From the NCBI GenBank assembly GCA_028875225.1, contig JAPPFB010000012.1, positions 356,985 to 420,984 on the forward strand: a stretch of DNA of 64,000 nt, given 5' to 3'. A model generated the notes under the pieces. The model searched no databases, was not told the origin of the DNA, and saw nothing but the letters and a program-made list of their open reading frames with translations. Positions 50,250 through 58,695 of this stretch are shown piece by piece (positions within the stretch are counted from its first letter, which is position 1; every line of letters begins with the position of its first letter). Made by a program: the position numbers and the translations under genes. Source of the DNA: Chloroflexota bacterium. Its GTDB lineage: Bacteria; Chloroflexota; Dehalococcoidia; Bin125.

Positions 50250-51187
50250 CAGGCCTCTCCAGCCCGAATCCGCGGATCGATGAAGCGGTAGGAGACATCC
50301 ACGAAGAGATTGACCAGCGCAATCGACGCGGCCAGCACGATGATCGCCGCCTGCACCATGGGGAAGTCGTTCTTGAGGATCGAGTCAATGATCAATCGTC
50401 CGACGCCGGGCCAGGCGAAGACCATCTCGATGATCACCGTGCCGCCGATCAGTCGGCCCAGCGAGAGGCCGAGCATCGTCACCACCGGCAGCAGCGCATG
50501 ACGCACGCCGTGACGCCAGATCACGGTCCGTTCGCTGAGACCCTTGGCCCTCGCCGTGCGGACGAAGTCCGTGTCCATCACTTCGATCATCCCCGAGCGG
50601 GTCAACCGCATGATCGCGACCAACTCGAACAGACCCAGCGCGATCGCGGGCAGGATCAGCGATCGGAAGCCGTCCTCGGCGCCTCCGGTCGGGAACCAGC
50701 CAAGCTGCACGGAGAAGAAGAAAATCATCATCAGCCCTAGCCAGAAGCTCGGTGTGGCTTGTCCGATGACGGCGACAAATCGCGCCAGCCAATCGACGGT
50801 GGTGCCCCGTCTGAGCGCAGCGATGATGCCCAGTGGCACCGCCAGTGCAAGCGCGAAGACCACGCCCGCCACTCCCAGCTTGACGGTGTTGAGCGCTCGA
50901 TCACCGATTGCGTCCAGCGTCGATGTGCCGCCGCCGCGCCAGGAGGTGCCAAAATCGCCCTGTCCCAGGTCGATCAGGAAGTTGCCGTACTGGATGTGGA
51001 GCGGGTCGTTCAGACCGAGCAGTTCGCGGAAACGCTCCTTGTCCTCGGTGCTGGTCACCAGCGGCGGCAGCATGGTTTCTTCGGGATTGCCGACGAGGCG
51101 CGAGACGAAGAAGACAATGGTGACGACCAACAACGTGACAAAGATCGCCTGAATCAGCCGGATGATGAGGTAGTTCCAGAACTGCAT
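50249..51187 (-). CDS. ABC permease, DppB type (cassette 2)
   Basis: This 312-residue DppB/OppB-type permease starts with helix 1 (LIIRLIQAIFVTLLVVTIVF) followed by the extracytoplasmic loop with GNPEETMLPPLVTSTEDKER. The coupling loop is FVRTARAKGLSERTVIWRHG, nearly the same as in cassette 1, and IEMVFAWPGVGRLIIDSI is the last conserved block. It lies 107 bp after the binding-protein stop, a gap filled by a degenerate family A repeat with a hairpin. Confidence 0.9.
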   Translation of the reverse strand: MQFWNYLIIRLIQAIFVTLLVVTIVFFVSRLVGNPEETMLPPLVTSTEDKERFRELLGLNDPLHIQYGNFLIDLGQGDFGTSWRGGGTSTLDAIGDRALNTVKLGVAGVVFALALAVPLGIIAALRRGTTVDWLARFVAVIGQATPSFWLGLMMIFFFSVQLGWFPTGGAEDGFRSLILPAIALGLFELVAIMRLTRSGMIEVMDTDFVRTARAKGLSERTVIWRHGVRHALLPVVTMLGLSLGRLIGGTVIIEMVFAWPGVGRLIIDSILKNDFPMVQAAIIVLAASIALVNLFVDVSYRFIDPRIRAGEA

Positions 51188-51212
51188 CGCTCAACCAGCC
51201 GCCACAGAACTC

Positions 51213-51277
51213 GTCATTGCCGTGCTGCCGCAGCAGCCTGCCCCCGCACCTGATGTGGGGGCAAGCGCGGGTATGAC
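51213..51277. repeat. Degenerate palindromic repeat, family A copy 4
   Basis: GTCAT and ATGAC ends remain, with right-hand motifs GTCATTGCCG and GCAAGCGCGGGTATGAC in inverted order relative to copy 1. The middle is a different hairpin, TGCCCCCGCACC and its complement (51229-51253). It sits between the binding-protein and permease genes of cassette 2, where it may cap the first message. Confidence 0.65.
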
Positions 51278-51294
51278 GAATCGAATCAGTCGAC

Positions 51295-53280
51295 TCAGGT
51301 CTTGAGCCGCTGGATCGCGAAGGTCATCAGGAAGTTCAGATTTCCGACCCGGCCGCCCTTGGGATAGTTGACGTCGGCTCGGGTGACCACCGTGTCCGGC
51401 GGCTCGACGATGAAGATGAAGGTCGCCTGACGGGTGTGCTCGAGCAACAGCTCCGAAATGATCTCGAGTCGCCGGTCGGGATCCTGCTCCACCCGCTGCT
51501 CCAGGTAGAGCTCCTGCAGGCGCGGATCCTGAGGCGGGGAGATGGTGAAGAAGCCATCGGCGCCGCCGCAGCATTCCCACATCGAGCCGATGTCGGGGAC
51601 GGCGTTGGCGTAGAACCAGTACAGGCCCCAGGGGGCCGCATCTCTGCCCGAGGAGTACTGCGGAGTGAAGTACTCAGAGCCCAGCGTCGGCACCGGCGTG
51701 ACGCGAATGCCAATCTGAGCGAGGTCCTGGGACGCCACCAGCACCAGATCGGCGACCACATCGCCGCCCCAGTCCGGCGTGTAGTACAGCGGGACATCGA
51801 AGCCGTCCTCATAGCCGGCCTCGGCCATGAGTTGCTTCGCCTTCTCCACGTTGTAGTCGAAGACCACTTCCGCCTTTTGCTCCGGGCTGGGATAGCCGGG
51901 CACGCCGCTGTAGACGAGCATCGACATATCGCCCACGCCGAGGAACAGGTTGTCGATGATCGCGCGGCGGTTGATCGCATGGTTGGCGGCCTGGCGCACG
52001 CGGATATCGAGGAAGGGATTGGGATCGCCGTCAGGCGTGGTCTCCTGCCAGAGGTTGGGGTAAATGTTGTGCACCGACCAGCCGGCGCCCGGCTGGAACT
52101 GGACCGTGAAATTTGGATCATCGATGTAGGGCTTGGCGGCGTTGACGCCGACGCCCTCGTGGATCACGTCAATCTCGCCCGCTTCCAGGCCGGCGAGGCG
52201 CGACTGCAGTTCAGGCCGTACCAGGCCAGTCAACCTCCTGTGGTGGGGTACGTGCGAGACACGCACTGGGTAATCGATTGGGTTGTAGTGATCGTCGAAG
52301 CGCTCGAAGATGAAGTTCTCGTCGTCCGTGTGGCCGACGAAACGGAAGGGACCCGTGCCCATTGGCTCCTGGTCCAGGGCGAGATCGCCGCGGCCTTCGG
52401 TGTCCGCCTGCGAGTGGATCGTCACCTCGCCGGAGCCGTCCATGTTTACGGTCAGGAAACCCGCGTCAGGCGCCGGCAGCTCGATCGACCAGGTGCGGTC
52501 GTCGGGCGCTTCATTGCGGACCCAGTTCAGCGCGCTTCGGGCCGGGTAGGCCGGCACCCAGCCGCCGGGGTGATCCGACGTTTCGCCGCCCTGGTGATAT
52601 TCGGCCAGGCCGCCCATCCGGTCGTAGCTGAAAACCATGTCCCCGGCGACCAGCGTCGAGCCGTCGTGGAACTTGGCCGGGATGATGTCGAGTCGCAGGG
52701 TGACAGGATCGATCCACTCCGGCGTCGCCAGGCCGGCATACATGGAGTTGTCGCGCGGATCGCGATCGAGCGGACCGCTGTAGACGGCGCCGTGGCTGAT
52801 GTAGTTCTGCGCGCTGCCGGTCCGGTGATGGTCCAGCCCGCCGGAGTCGGAGCCCACGGCGATCACAATCTCGGCGTCCAGATCGACCTCGTCGAGCGGA
52901 CGCGGCATCGACCATTCTTCTTCGGCCTCGCCGACCCCCTCGGCAATCTCTTCCGCCACCTCTTCCTGCTGCGTGGCGGCCTGGGCCTGCTGCTCGGCCT
53001 GTTGCTGCTGCATGGCCTGCTGCTGTTGTTGCTGCTGAGCCTGCTGCTGCATGGCCTGCTGCTGTTGCTGCTGGTCGGCCTGTTGCTGCATCGCCTGCTG
53101 CTGCTGTTGGTCTTGCTGCTGCGCCTGAGCGACGGACTGCTGACCGTCGTCATCGTCGTCGCCGCAACCAACCAGCGCCAGACCGGTCGCACCAACGCCA
53201 GCCCGGGCCGAAGCCCGCAGCAGCGACCGTCTACTCAGCTGTCGACGCTTCATCCGTTGCCAATAGTTTCGGTCGCTCAT
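51295..53280 (-). CDS. Family-5 ABC substrate-binding lipoprotein (cassette 2)
   Basis: This 661-residue SBP_bac_5 protein shares with cassettes 1 and 3 the leader MSDRNYWQRMKRRQLSRRSL, the twin Arg17-Arg18 and the lipobox Cys39 (LALVGC). A run of Asp follows. It has the longest Gln-rich spacer of the three, roughly residues 46-110, built from irregular QQQ-AMQQQ units. A short acidic stretch precedes the binding domain. The domain has GLDHHRTGSAQNYISHGAVY and a C-terminal TRQATFIFIVEPPDTVV. The ATG at 53280 follows GGAAGGTG. It is first in cassette 2. Its ligand is unknown. Confidence 0.9.
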   Translation of the reverse strand: MSDRNYWQRMKRRQLSRRSLLRASARAGVGATGLALVGCGDDDDDGQQSVAQAQQQDQQQQQAMQQQADQQQQQQAMQQQAQQQQQQQAMQQQQAEQQAQAATQQEEVAEEIAEGVGEAEEEWSMPRPLDEVDLDAEIVIAVGSDSGGLDHHRTGSAQNYISHGAVYSGPLDRDPRDNSMYAGLATPEWIDPVTLRLDIIPAKFHDGSTLVAGDMVFSYDRMGGLAEYHQGGETSDHPGGWVPAYPARSALNWVRNEAPDDRTWSIELPAPDAGFLTVNMDGSGEVTIHSQADTEGRGDLALDQEPMGTGPFRFVGHTDDENFIFERFDDHYNPIDYPVRVSHVPHHRRLTGLVRPELQSRLAGLEAGEIDVIHEGVGVNAAKPYIDDPNFTVQFQPGAGWSVHNIYPNLWQETTPDGDPNPFLDIRVRQAANHAINRRAIIDNLFLGVGDMSMLVYSGVPGYPSPEQKAEVVFDYNVEKAKQLMAEAGYEDGFDVPLYYTPDWGGDVVADLVLVASQDLAQIGIRVTPVPTLGSEYFTPQYSSGRDAAPWGLYWFYANAVPDIGSMWECCGGADGFFTISPPQDPRLQELYLEQRVEQDPDRRLEIISELLLEHTRQATFIFIVEPPDTVVTRADVNYPKGGRVGNLNFLMTFAIQRLKT

Positions 53281-53334
53281 AGCAACACCTTCCTGCAAGC
53301 ACGTTCCCGTGCTAATGCGTACGCTTCTCGCGGG

Positions 53335-53363
53335 AGTATGCCAAGCCAGATGTGCGTTTGCAA
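53335..53363 (-). promoter_or_regulatory. Shared promoter type TTGCAA-17-CATACT (cassette 2)
   Basis: On the minus strand, TTGCAA (53363-53358) is followed after 17 bp by CATACT (53340-53335). The conserved flank is GTTGCAAACGCA. The start codon is 54 bp downstream, with a small hairpin (GCACG/CGTGC) in between. Confidence 0.75.
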
Positions 53364-53475
53364 CCGTGCTCAGCCGAGACCGCGCCCGACCGGGAAACCC
53401 CGTTGAAATCCTGGACCGCCAAACCTACGCTCGCCGCACAACCCGAATGACCGATCGCGAGCAGGAGTAGCCGCC

Positions 53476-54258
53476 ATGGAACTTCAGGGCAAGAACGCAG
53501 TCGTGACCGGCGCCGGACGAGGCATAGGACGGGCCATCGCCCTCCAACTGGCCGACGCCGGAGCCCGTGTTGCCGCCGCCGACATCGATCCCGACCACGC
53601 CGACGACACCAGCGCCGCCATTCAGGAGTCGGGCGGTGAGAGCCTCTCGATCCACGCCGACGTGGGCGACCTCGCCGCCATCAACCGGATGATCCTGGAA
53701 GCCCGCGACGCCTTCGGCCGCATCGACGTCATCGTCAACAACGCGGGCGTAACCCGATTCCTGGACATCATGGATGTCGAGGAGGCCGACTGGGACCGCA
53801 TCCACCGAGTCAACGCCAAGGGCGTCTTCTTCTGCATGCAGCGCGCCGCGCGGGAGATGATCGACCAGGGCGACGGCGGCCGGATCATCAACATCGCCTC
53901 GATCGCGGGCAAGGGCTACGCCGGCACGTCCAACGCCGCCTACGCGGCCAGCAAGGGCGCGGTGATCTCGATGACGATGATCGCCGCCCATCAACTCGGC
54001 AAACACAACATCAACGTCAACGCCATCTGTCCCGGCGTCACGATGACCGACCTGTCAATCACCAACATGCATCAACGCGCCGAGCGTACGGGCGTGAGCA
54101 TCGACGAGATGCGAGCGGCCCGCGACCGCCGCATCCCGATCGGCCGCGCCAACGAGCCCGAGGACATCGCCGACATGGCCCGCTTCCTCGCCGGCCCCGG
54201 CGCCCGCAACATCACCGGCCAAACCCTCAACGTCGACGGCGGCCTGATCATGCACTAA
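53476..54258 (+). CDS. Short-chain dehydrogenase/reductase
   Basis: This 260-residue classical SDR has an intact cofactor loop (TGAGRGIGRA, 11-20), NNAG near residue 88, and the catalytic Ser142, Tyr156 and Lys160 (YAASK). Asp36 after the second strand (AAADID) favours NAD over NADP. The ending ITGQTLNVDGGLIMH is typical of sorbitol, xylitol or acetoin dehydrogenase-like members. It is divergent from cassette 2 and followed by a palindromic repeat and the convergent cassette 3. The substrate is not identified. Confidence 0.87.
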   Translation: MELQGKNAVVTGAGRGIGRAIALQLADAGARVAAADIDPDHADDTSAAIQESGGESLSIHADVGDLAAINRMILEARDAFGRIDVIVNNAGVTRFLDIMDVEEADWDRIHRVNAKGVFFCMQRAAREMIDQGDGGRIINIASIAGKGYAGTSNAAYAASKGAVISMTMIAAHQLGKHNINVNAICPGVTMTDLSITNMHQRAERTGVSIDEMRAARDRRIPIGRANEPEDIADMARFLAGPGARNITGQTLNVDGGLIMH

Positions 54259-54292
54259 CAGGCGGGAACCTGCGAGCAACACACTCAGAATT

Positions 54293-54360
54293 CGCCCCCG
54301 CGCAGGCGGGGGCGCCTCAGTCAGCCTGGAGCTACCCACCCCCACCTGCGCGGGGGCGAC
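54293..54360. repeat. Palindromic repeat, family B copy 1
   Basis: The left hairpin is CGCCCCCGCGCAGGCGGGGGCG. The right arm is CCCCACCTGCGCGGGGGCGAC, which repeats the left sequence in opposite orientation. It is related to the copy at 56336. It lies between convergent genes. Confidence 0.75.
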
Positions 54361-54405
54361 TTTGGTTGGTGCCCGCGCTGCTATCGGGACAGGAATCGAC
54401 GATGA

Positions 54406-55332
54406 TCAGCGAATGTTGCGCAGCCGCGGATCCATGGCGTCGCGCAGGCCGTCGCCGACGAAGTTGAAGCTGACCACCATCAGCACGACGGCAATTCCCG
54501 GCGCAGCGATCGGCCAGGCCGAGCGGAAGAGATTCGAGTAACCCTCAAAGACCATCCCGCCCCAGGCCGGCGTCGGCTGCTGCACACCCGCGCCAATGAA
54601 GCTGAGACCAGCCTCAACCAGGATGATCGCCGCCGCCGACAGCGAGGCCAGCACCACGACCGGCGCGACCACGTTGGGCATCAGGTGGCGCAGGATGATC
54701 CGTCGCGGTCCGGCGCCCATGCAGCGCGCCGCGTCGACGTAGGGTTCCTGCATGATCGACAGCACGACCCCGCGCGTGAGCCGGGCGTAGCCGGCAGACC
54801 AGACGATGCCGATGATCATCATTGTGTTGATGATGTTGGGGCCGACCGCGGCCGTCATTGCCAGGATCAGGATCAACGCCGGCATCGCCATGAGCGCGTC
54901 GACAATCCGCATGATCAGCAGTTCGTCCAGCTTGCCGCCGACGTAGCCCGCAACCAGACCGGTCGGCACGCCGATGCAGATCGCCACGCCGATCGCCACA
55001 ACCACGACCTGCCAGGCGATCCTGGCGCCGAAGATCGTACGGCTGAGCACGTCGCGTCCGAGCACGTCCGTGCCGGCGACGTGGTCCAGGGTCGGCGCCT
55101 GGAACACGCATTCACTGCAGAGGTCGGCCTTGAGCGGGTCGTAGGGCGCCACGATTGGCGCAAAGGCCGCCACGATGCCGAGTCCGAAGAGGATGACCGC
55201 GCCAAACACCGCCGGTCGGTTGCGCACGTAAATGCGCAGCACGCGCAGCGCGAGCTCGACCCGCGGGCTGTCCCGCCAGGATTCCCGAGCGGCAATCTGG
55301 ACCGCATCCGTCGTCGGTTCGGCAAGGCTCAT
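54406..55332 (-). CDS. ABC permease, DppC type (cassette 3)
   Basis: This 308-residue DppC/OppC-type permease has helix 1 around PAVFGAVILFGLGIVAAFAP, then a loop with two cysteines (DLCSECVF) unusual for the family, and the block GTDVLGRDVLSRTIFGARIA. The coupling loop is PYVDAARCMGAGPRRIILRH. LSFIGAGVQQPTPAWG is the conserved C-terminal block. The start overlaps the DppB-type stop (ATGA). It is last in cassette 3. Confidence 0.9.
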   Translation of the reverse strand: MSLAEPTTDAVQIAARESWRDSPRVELALRVLRIYVRNRPAVFGAVILFGLGIVAAFAPIVAPYDPLKADLCSECVFQAPTLDHVAGTDVLGRDVLSRTIFGARIAWQVVVVAIGVAICIGVPTGLVAGYVGGKLDELLIMRIVDALMAMPALILILAMTAAVGPNIINTMMIIGIVWSAGYARLTRGVVLSIMQEPYVDAARCMGAGPRRIILRHLMPNVVAPVVVLASLSAAAIILVEAGLSFIGAGVQQPTPAWGGMVFEGYSNLFRSAWPIAAPGIAVVLMVVSFNFVGDGLRDAMDPRLRNIR

Positions 55333-56285
55333 GCGCTGATCCCCTGCCTGATGCGCGGGTCAATCAGCGGATAAGTCAAATCGACCAACAGGTTGACGGC
55401 GACCGTGATGATCGCGAAGAACATGACCAGGTTTTGCACCACGGAGTAGTCCTGGACCTGCACGACCGATTGCACGAACAGCCGGCCCATGCCGGGAATG
55501 GCGAAGACCTGCTCGGTGATCACCGCGCCACCGAAGACCACGCCGACCTGGAACCCGAACACGGTGATCACCGGGATCATTGCGTTGCGCAGCCCGTGGC
55601 GGATGATCACAGCCCGGTCGCGCAGACCTTTGGCCCGGGCGGTGCGAATGTAGTCGTCCTGCAGCACGTTGATCATGGCCGAGCGGGTCTGCCGCATCAC
55701 CAACGTGGTCGAGATCAGCGACAGCGCGATCACAGGCAGCACCATGTGTTTCAGACTCTCGATCACGTCCTCGCTTAACGGCACATAGCCGCTGCGCGGC
55801 AACAATTCGAGCTCGAAGCCGACGATGTAGACCAGGGCGATGCCGCTGAGATACTCGGGAATCGACGCGCCCACAATCATCGTGGTGCTGGCTGCCACCT
55901 CAGTCTTGGAGCCCGGCCGCAGCGCGGCCAGCACGCCGACCGGGATCGAGAGACTGAGCACCACAATCAGGGCGAGAATGCCCAGTTGCATGGTTGGGAC
56001 GAGCTTCTCCCGGAACAGCTCGGTGATTGGGATTCTGGATGTCAGCGCCAGACCGAGGTCGCCCTGGAAGGCGTTGTAGATCCAGTGCGCATAGCGCTCG
56101 TGCAGGGGTTTGTCGAGGCCGAGACTGGCCCGCACGGCCGCGAGCCTCTCCTCCGTCGCGTTGAGCTCCAGCATCGCCCGGGCCGGGTCGCCCTCAACCA
56201 CGTTCATCAAGACGAACGCAACCACACTGACAATGAAGAGGACCAACAGCGACGAGAGAAGGCGCGCCCCGATGTAGCTGATCAT
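55329..56285 (-). CDS. ABC permease, DppB type (cassette 3)
   Basis: This 318-residue DppB/OppB-type permease begins MISYIGARLLSSLLVLFIVS with helix 1, followed by VVEGDPARAMLELNATEERL in the extracytoplasmic loop. The coupling loop is DYIRTARAKGLRDRAVIIRH, and VITEQVFAIPGMGRLFVQSV is the final conserved region. It lies 235 bp after the binding-protein stop; the gap holds a hairpin (56474-56514) and a family B repeat. Together with the DppC-type gene it completes cassette 3. Confidence 0.9.
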   Translation of the reverse strand: MISYIGARLLSSLLVLFIVSVVAFVLMNVVEGDPARAMLELNATEERLAAVRASLGLDKPLHERYAHWIYNAFQGDLGLALTSRIPITELFREKLVPTMQLGILALIVVLSLSIPVGVLAALRPGSKTEVAASTTMIVGASIPEYLSGIALVYIVGFELELLPRSGYVPLSEDVIESLKHMVLPVIALSLISTTLVMRQTRSAMINVLQDDYIRTARAKGLRDRAVIIRHGLRNAMIPVITVFGFQVGVVFGGAVITEQVFAIPGMGRLFVQSVVQVQDYSVVQNLVMFFAIITVAVNLLVDLTYPLIDPRIRQGISA

Positions 56286-56335
56286 CGGCCGGACTCCAGG
56301 GCTTCCCGCTTAGCAGACCTGCACGTAACTGAGTT

Positions 56336-56411
56336 GAAGTCGGCCCTGCGCAGGCGGGGCCTGTTGGCGGCTATCTGGTAGCGCTGCCCCCGCCTGCGCG
56401 GGGGCGACTTC
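56336..56411. repeat. Palindromic repeat, family B copy 2
   Basis: The element is closed by the inverted repeat GAAGTCG/CGACTTC. It contains GCCCTGCGCAGGCGGGGC on the left and GCCCCCGCCTGCGCGGGGGC on the right. It lies in the cassette 3 gap between the binding-protein and permease genes. Confidence 0.75.
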
Positions 56412-56473
56412 GTCTGGGGGTTATGCACAAGTCTGCTCAGGAAGACGTCTCCCGTTCAAGCAGCAGGGAGATC

Positions 56474-56514
56474 GCGGCGTGTCTGACTCCCGGACGGGAG
56501 ATCCTCCACGCCGC
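56474..56514 (-). terminator. Two-tier hairpin after the cassette 3 binding-protein gene
   Basis: On the minus strand an outer stem GCGGCGTG/CACGCCGC encloses an inner stem CTCCCG/CGGGAG. It begins 7 bp after the stop codon. There is no T-run, so it is more likely a message-stabilising or partial termination element than a full terminator. Confidence 0.6.
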
Positions 56515-56520
56515 ATCTAC

Positions 56521-58407
56521 CTATGTATCCACCTTGTAGACCCCAGCCAGCATGTCGGCCGTCCCTCCGATTCCGTCGCAGCCTCGGAACAGACTGTTGA
56601 TGTCGCCGGTATGTCGCACGCCCGGTGAGAGTCCGTAGTTGAGCGGATAGTGAATGATCGGCACGGTGTACGCGCCTTCGACATAGACCTCGAAGAACTC
56701 GGCGTAGCGTTTCACCCGTTCCTCGAAGTCGGTCGTGCGTGCCGTCAGGTCTTGTAGGCGTGACGCTTCCTCCAGACCGACCTCATACTCGCTGCCCGAC
56801 GCCAACAGTTCGTCGTACTGCTCTCGCCCACCGCTGTAGAACCACTCCCGCAGACCATTCATGCTCGGCCGCAGGATCTGATCCGGGTCGAATGGCGACT
56901 CCCAACTGAGTACGGCGATGGCGTAGTCCTCCGCCTGGAAGAGGCGGTCGACGATGCCGGCGATCGTGCCCTCAACCAGGTTGAAGTCCATTCCCACCTC
57001 CGCCAACTGAGCGTGCATGGGACGCGTGCCCAGATACAGCGGGTCGATGCTGTACGTCATCATGTCGCCGGTCACCTGACCGGTGTAGCCGGCGGCGTCG
57101 ATCAGCTTGACGGCTTCGGCCGGGTTGGGCGAGTCGTCGTACCAGTCGACATCCTTGGGCAACAGCGGTGTGGTGACTCCGATCGGTGCCCTCGAGGCCG
57201 CGCCGGTGCCACTGAAGGCGGCGTCGTTGATCGCGTGCCGGTCGGTCGCCAGGTTGATGGCGTGCCGCATGCGCGGGTCGCGCCAGATCGTCAGTTCCTC
57301 CGGTCCGCTGGGATTGGTGTTGAACCAGGTCTGAACGAACACGCTCGAGACGTCGCCCAGTACGACGAAGCCGTCGTCTTCGATGTCTGCCATCTGGTCG
57401 GCGTCGGCAGCCAGCGATCCGGGAACACGAACGACATCGTGGTCGCCGCCGAGGAAGGCCAACCACTGCGTGTTCGAGTCCGGCAGGATCTCAAAGCTGT
57501 AGTTGTCGAAGTAGATGTTCTCGGCATTCCAGTAATCCGGGAACCTGGTAGCGGTCAGTTCTTGACCCTCGATGTAGTTGTCAAAAGTGAAGGGACCGGC
57601 CCCGACCGGATGAGTGACGGCAGTGTCGAACGAGTTCGGCGCGATTGGCGCGATGCCCGGCGGTTTGCCGTAGAACAACGACAGCGTCGGCGCGAACACT
57701 TCGTTGGCCACGTAGCGCCAGGTCACCTCGTCGATCGCCTCCGAGTTGGCCATCGTCTGACCCAGCGTCACCGCACGCTGATTCGGCGTCGCCTCGACGC
57801 TTTCCTCCTCGATGTTGACGATCCGGTCCATGTTGGTCTGAATCGAGGCGGCGTCAACGGCCGTGCCATCGTGATAGGTCAAGCCCGGTCGCAGGCTGAA
57901 CACGTAGGTCACGTCATCGGGGATCTCCCACGCCTCGGCCAACATCGGCAACGCCGCGCCCTGCTCGTCATAGTTGAGCAGGCGGTCGTAGAAGATTGGG
58001 ATCGACTGGTAGTGGTCGCCGCCCGAGGGCGTGACCAACGGGTCGAATCCCCACTGTGGCGCGAACGCATCGGAGATGCGCCAAGTGCCGCCGCGCAGGG
58101 CGTCCGATGCCGCCTGCGCCTGCTGTTGCTGCTGCGCCTGGGCGACAGCGGCTTGCTCCTGCTGTTCCTGCTGGGTCTGTTCCTGCTGCTCCTGCTGCAT
58201 CGCCTGCTGCTCGGCGGCCTGTTGCTGCTGTTCGGCTTGCTGTTGAGTCTGAGCCGCGGCCTGCTGCCCATCGTCGTCGTCATCGCCGCCGCAGCCAACC
58301 AGCGCCAGTCCGGCCGCGCCGACTCCGGCACGGGCGGAAGCGCGCAACAGGGACCGCCGGCTCATCGTTCGGCGCCTCATTCGCTGCCAGTAGTTGCGGT
58401 CACGCAT
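56521..58407 (-). CDS. Family-5 ABC substrate-binding lipoprotein (cassette 3)
   Basis: This 628-residue SBP_bac_5 protein has the leader MRDRNYWQRMRRRTMSRRSL, which keeps the twin Arg17-Arg18 and lipobox Cys39 (LALVGC). An Asp run and a Gln/Ala/Glu spacer to about residue 100 follow. The binding domain includes FDPLVTPSGGDHYQSIPIFY and the family block TYVFSLRPGLTYHDGTAVDA. The upstream frame is open, but the ATG at 58407 aligns all three paralogues and lies 56 bp from the shared promoter. The mature domains of the three differ much more than their leaders, so different ligands are likely. Confidence 0.9.
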   Translation of the reverse strand: MRDRNYWQRMRRRTMSRRSLLRASARAGVGAAGLALVGCGGDDDDDGQQAAAQTQQQAEQQQQAAEQQAMQQEQQEQTQQEQQEQAAVAQAQQQQQAQAASDALRGGTWRISDAFAPQWGFDPLVTPSGGDHYQSIPIFYDRLLNYDEQGAALPMLAEAWEIPDDVTYVFSLRPGLTYHDGTAVDAASIQTNMDRIVNIEEESVEATPNQRAVTLGQTMANSEAIDEVTWRYVANEVFAPTLSLFYGKPPGIAPIAPNSFDTAVTHPVGAGPFTFDNYIEGQELTATRFPDYWNAENIYFDNYSFEILPDSNTQWLAFLGGDHDVVRVPGSLAADADQMADIEDDGFVVLGDVSSVFVQTWFNTNPSGPEELTIWRDPRMRHAINLATDRHAINDAAFSGTGAASRAPIGVTTPLLPKDVDWYDDSPNPAEAVKLIDAAGYTGQVTGDMMTYSIDPLYLGTRPMHAQLAEVGMDFNLVEGTIAGIVDRLFQAEDYAIAVLSWESPFDPDQILRPSMNGLREWFYSGGREQYDELLASGSEYEVGLEEASRLQDLTARTTDFEERVKRYAEFFEVYVEGAYTVPIIHYPLNYGLSPGVRHTGDINSLFRGCDGIGGTADMLAGVYKVDT

Positions 58408-58462
58408 AACAAACCCTTTCGCCAGACCTCTCTGTGCTGTAGAAGGACGGCTTGGTGGCGCA

Positions 58463-58491
58463 AGTATGCCTACGAGAAATTGTGTTTGCAA
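58463..58491 (-). promoter_or_regulatory. Shared promoter type TTGCAA-17-CATACT (cassette 3)
   Basis: On the minus strand, TTGCAA (58491-58486) and CATACT (58468-58463) are 17 bp apart. The flanks, GAGTTGCAAACACAATTTC and CGTAGGCATACTT, match cassette 1 almost base for base. The remaining sequence up to 58695 shows no other feature. Confidence 0.8.
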
Positions 58492-58695
58492 CTCAAGTAG
58501 ACGCAGGCGGTGAGAGCCAGGCGCCACATCGACTCTGAGGAGTCGAGGAAGACTGGATCAACGGGCTATCCAAACCTGCTAGCGGCAGCAGGTGGAGCGC
58601 CTGGACTCAGAGCGCAACAGCGGATGCGGGGAGAGGTCCCAGCTCAGAGGCGGGGACGGAACGGGACTCAGCTTGAGGCTTCGACAAGGGGGGAG

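Noticed and set aside
51436-53406. 656-codon frame opposite the cassette 2 binding protein
   Set aside because: Same reason: its Leu-rich tract is the complement of the Gln-rich spacer, and it has no recognisable domain.
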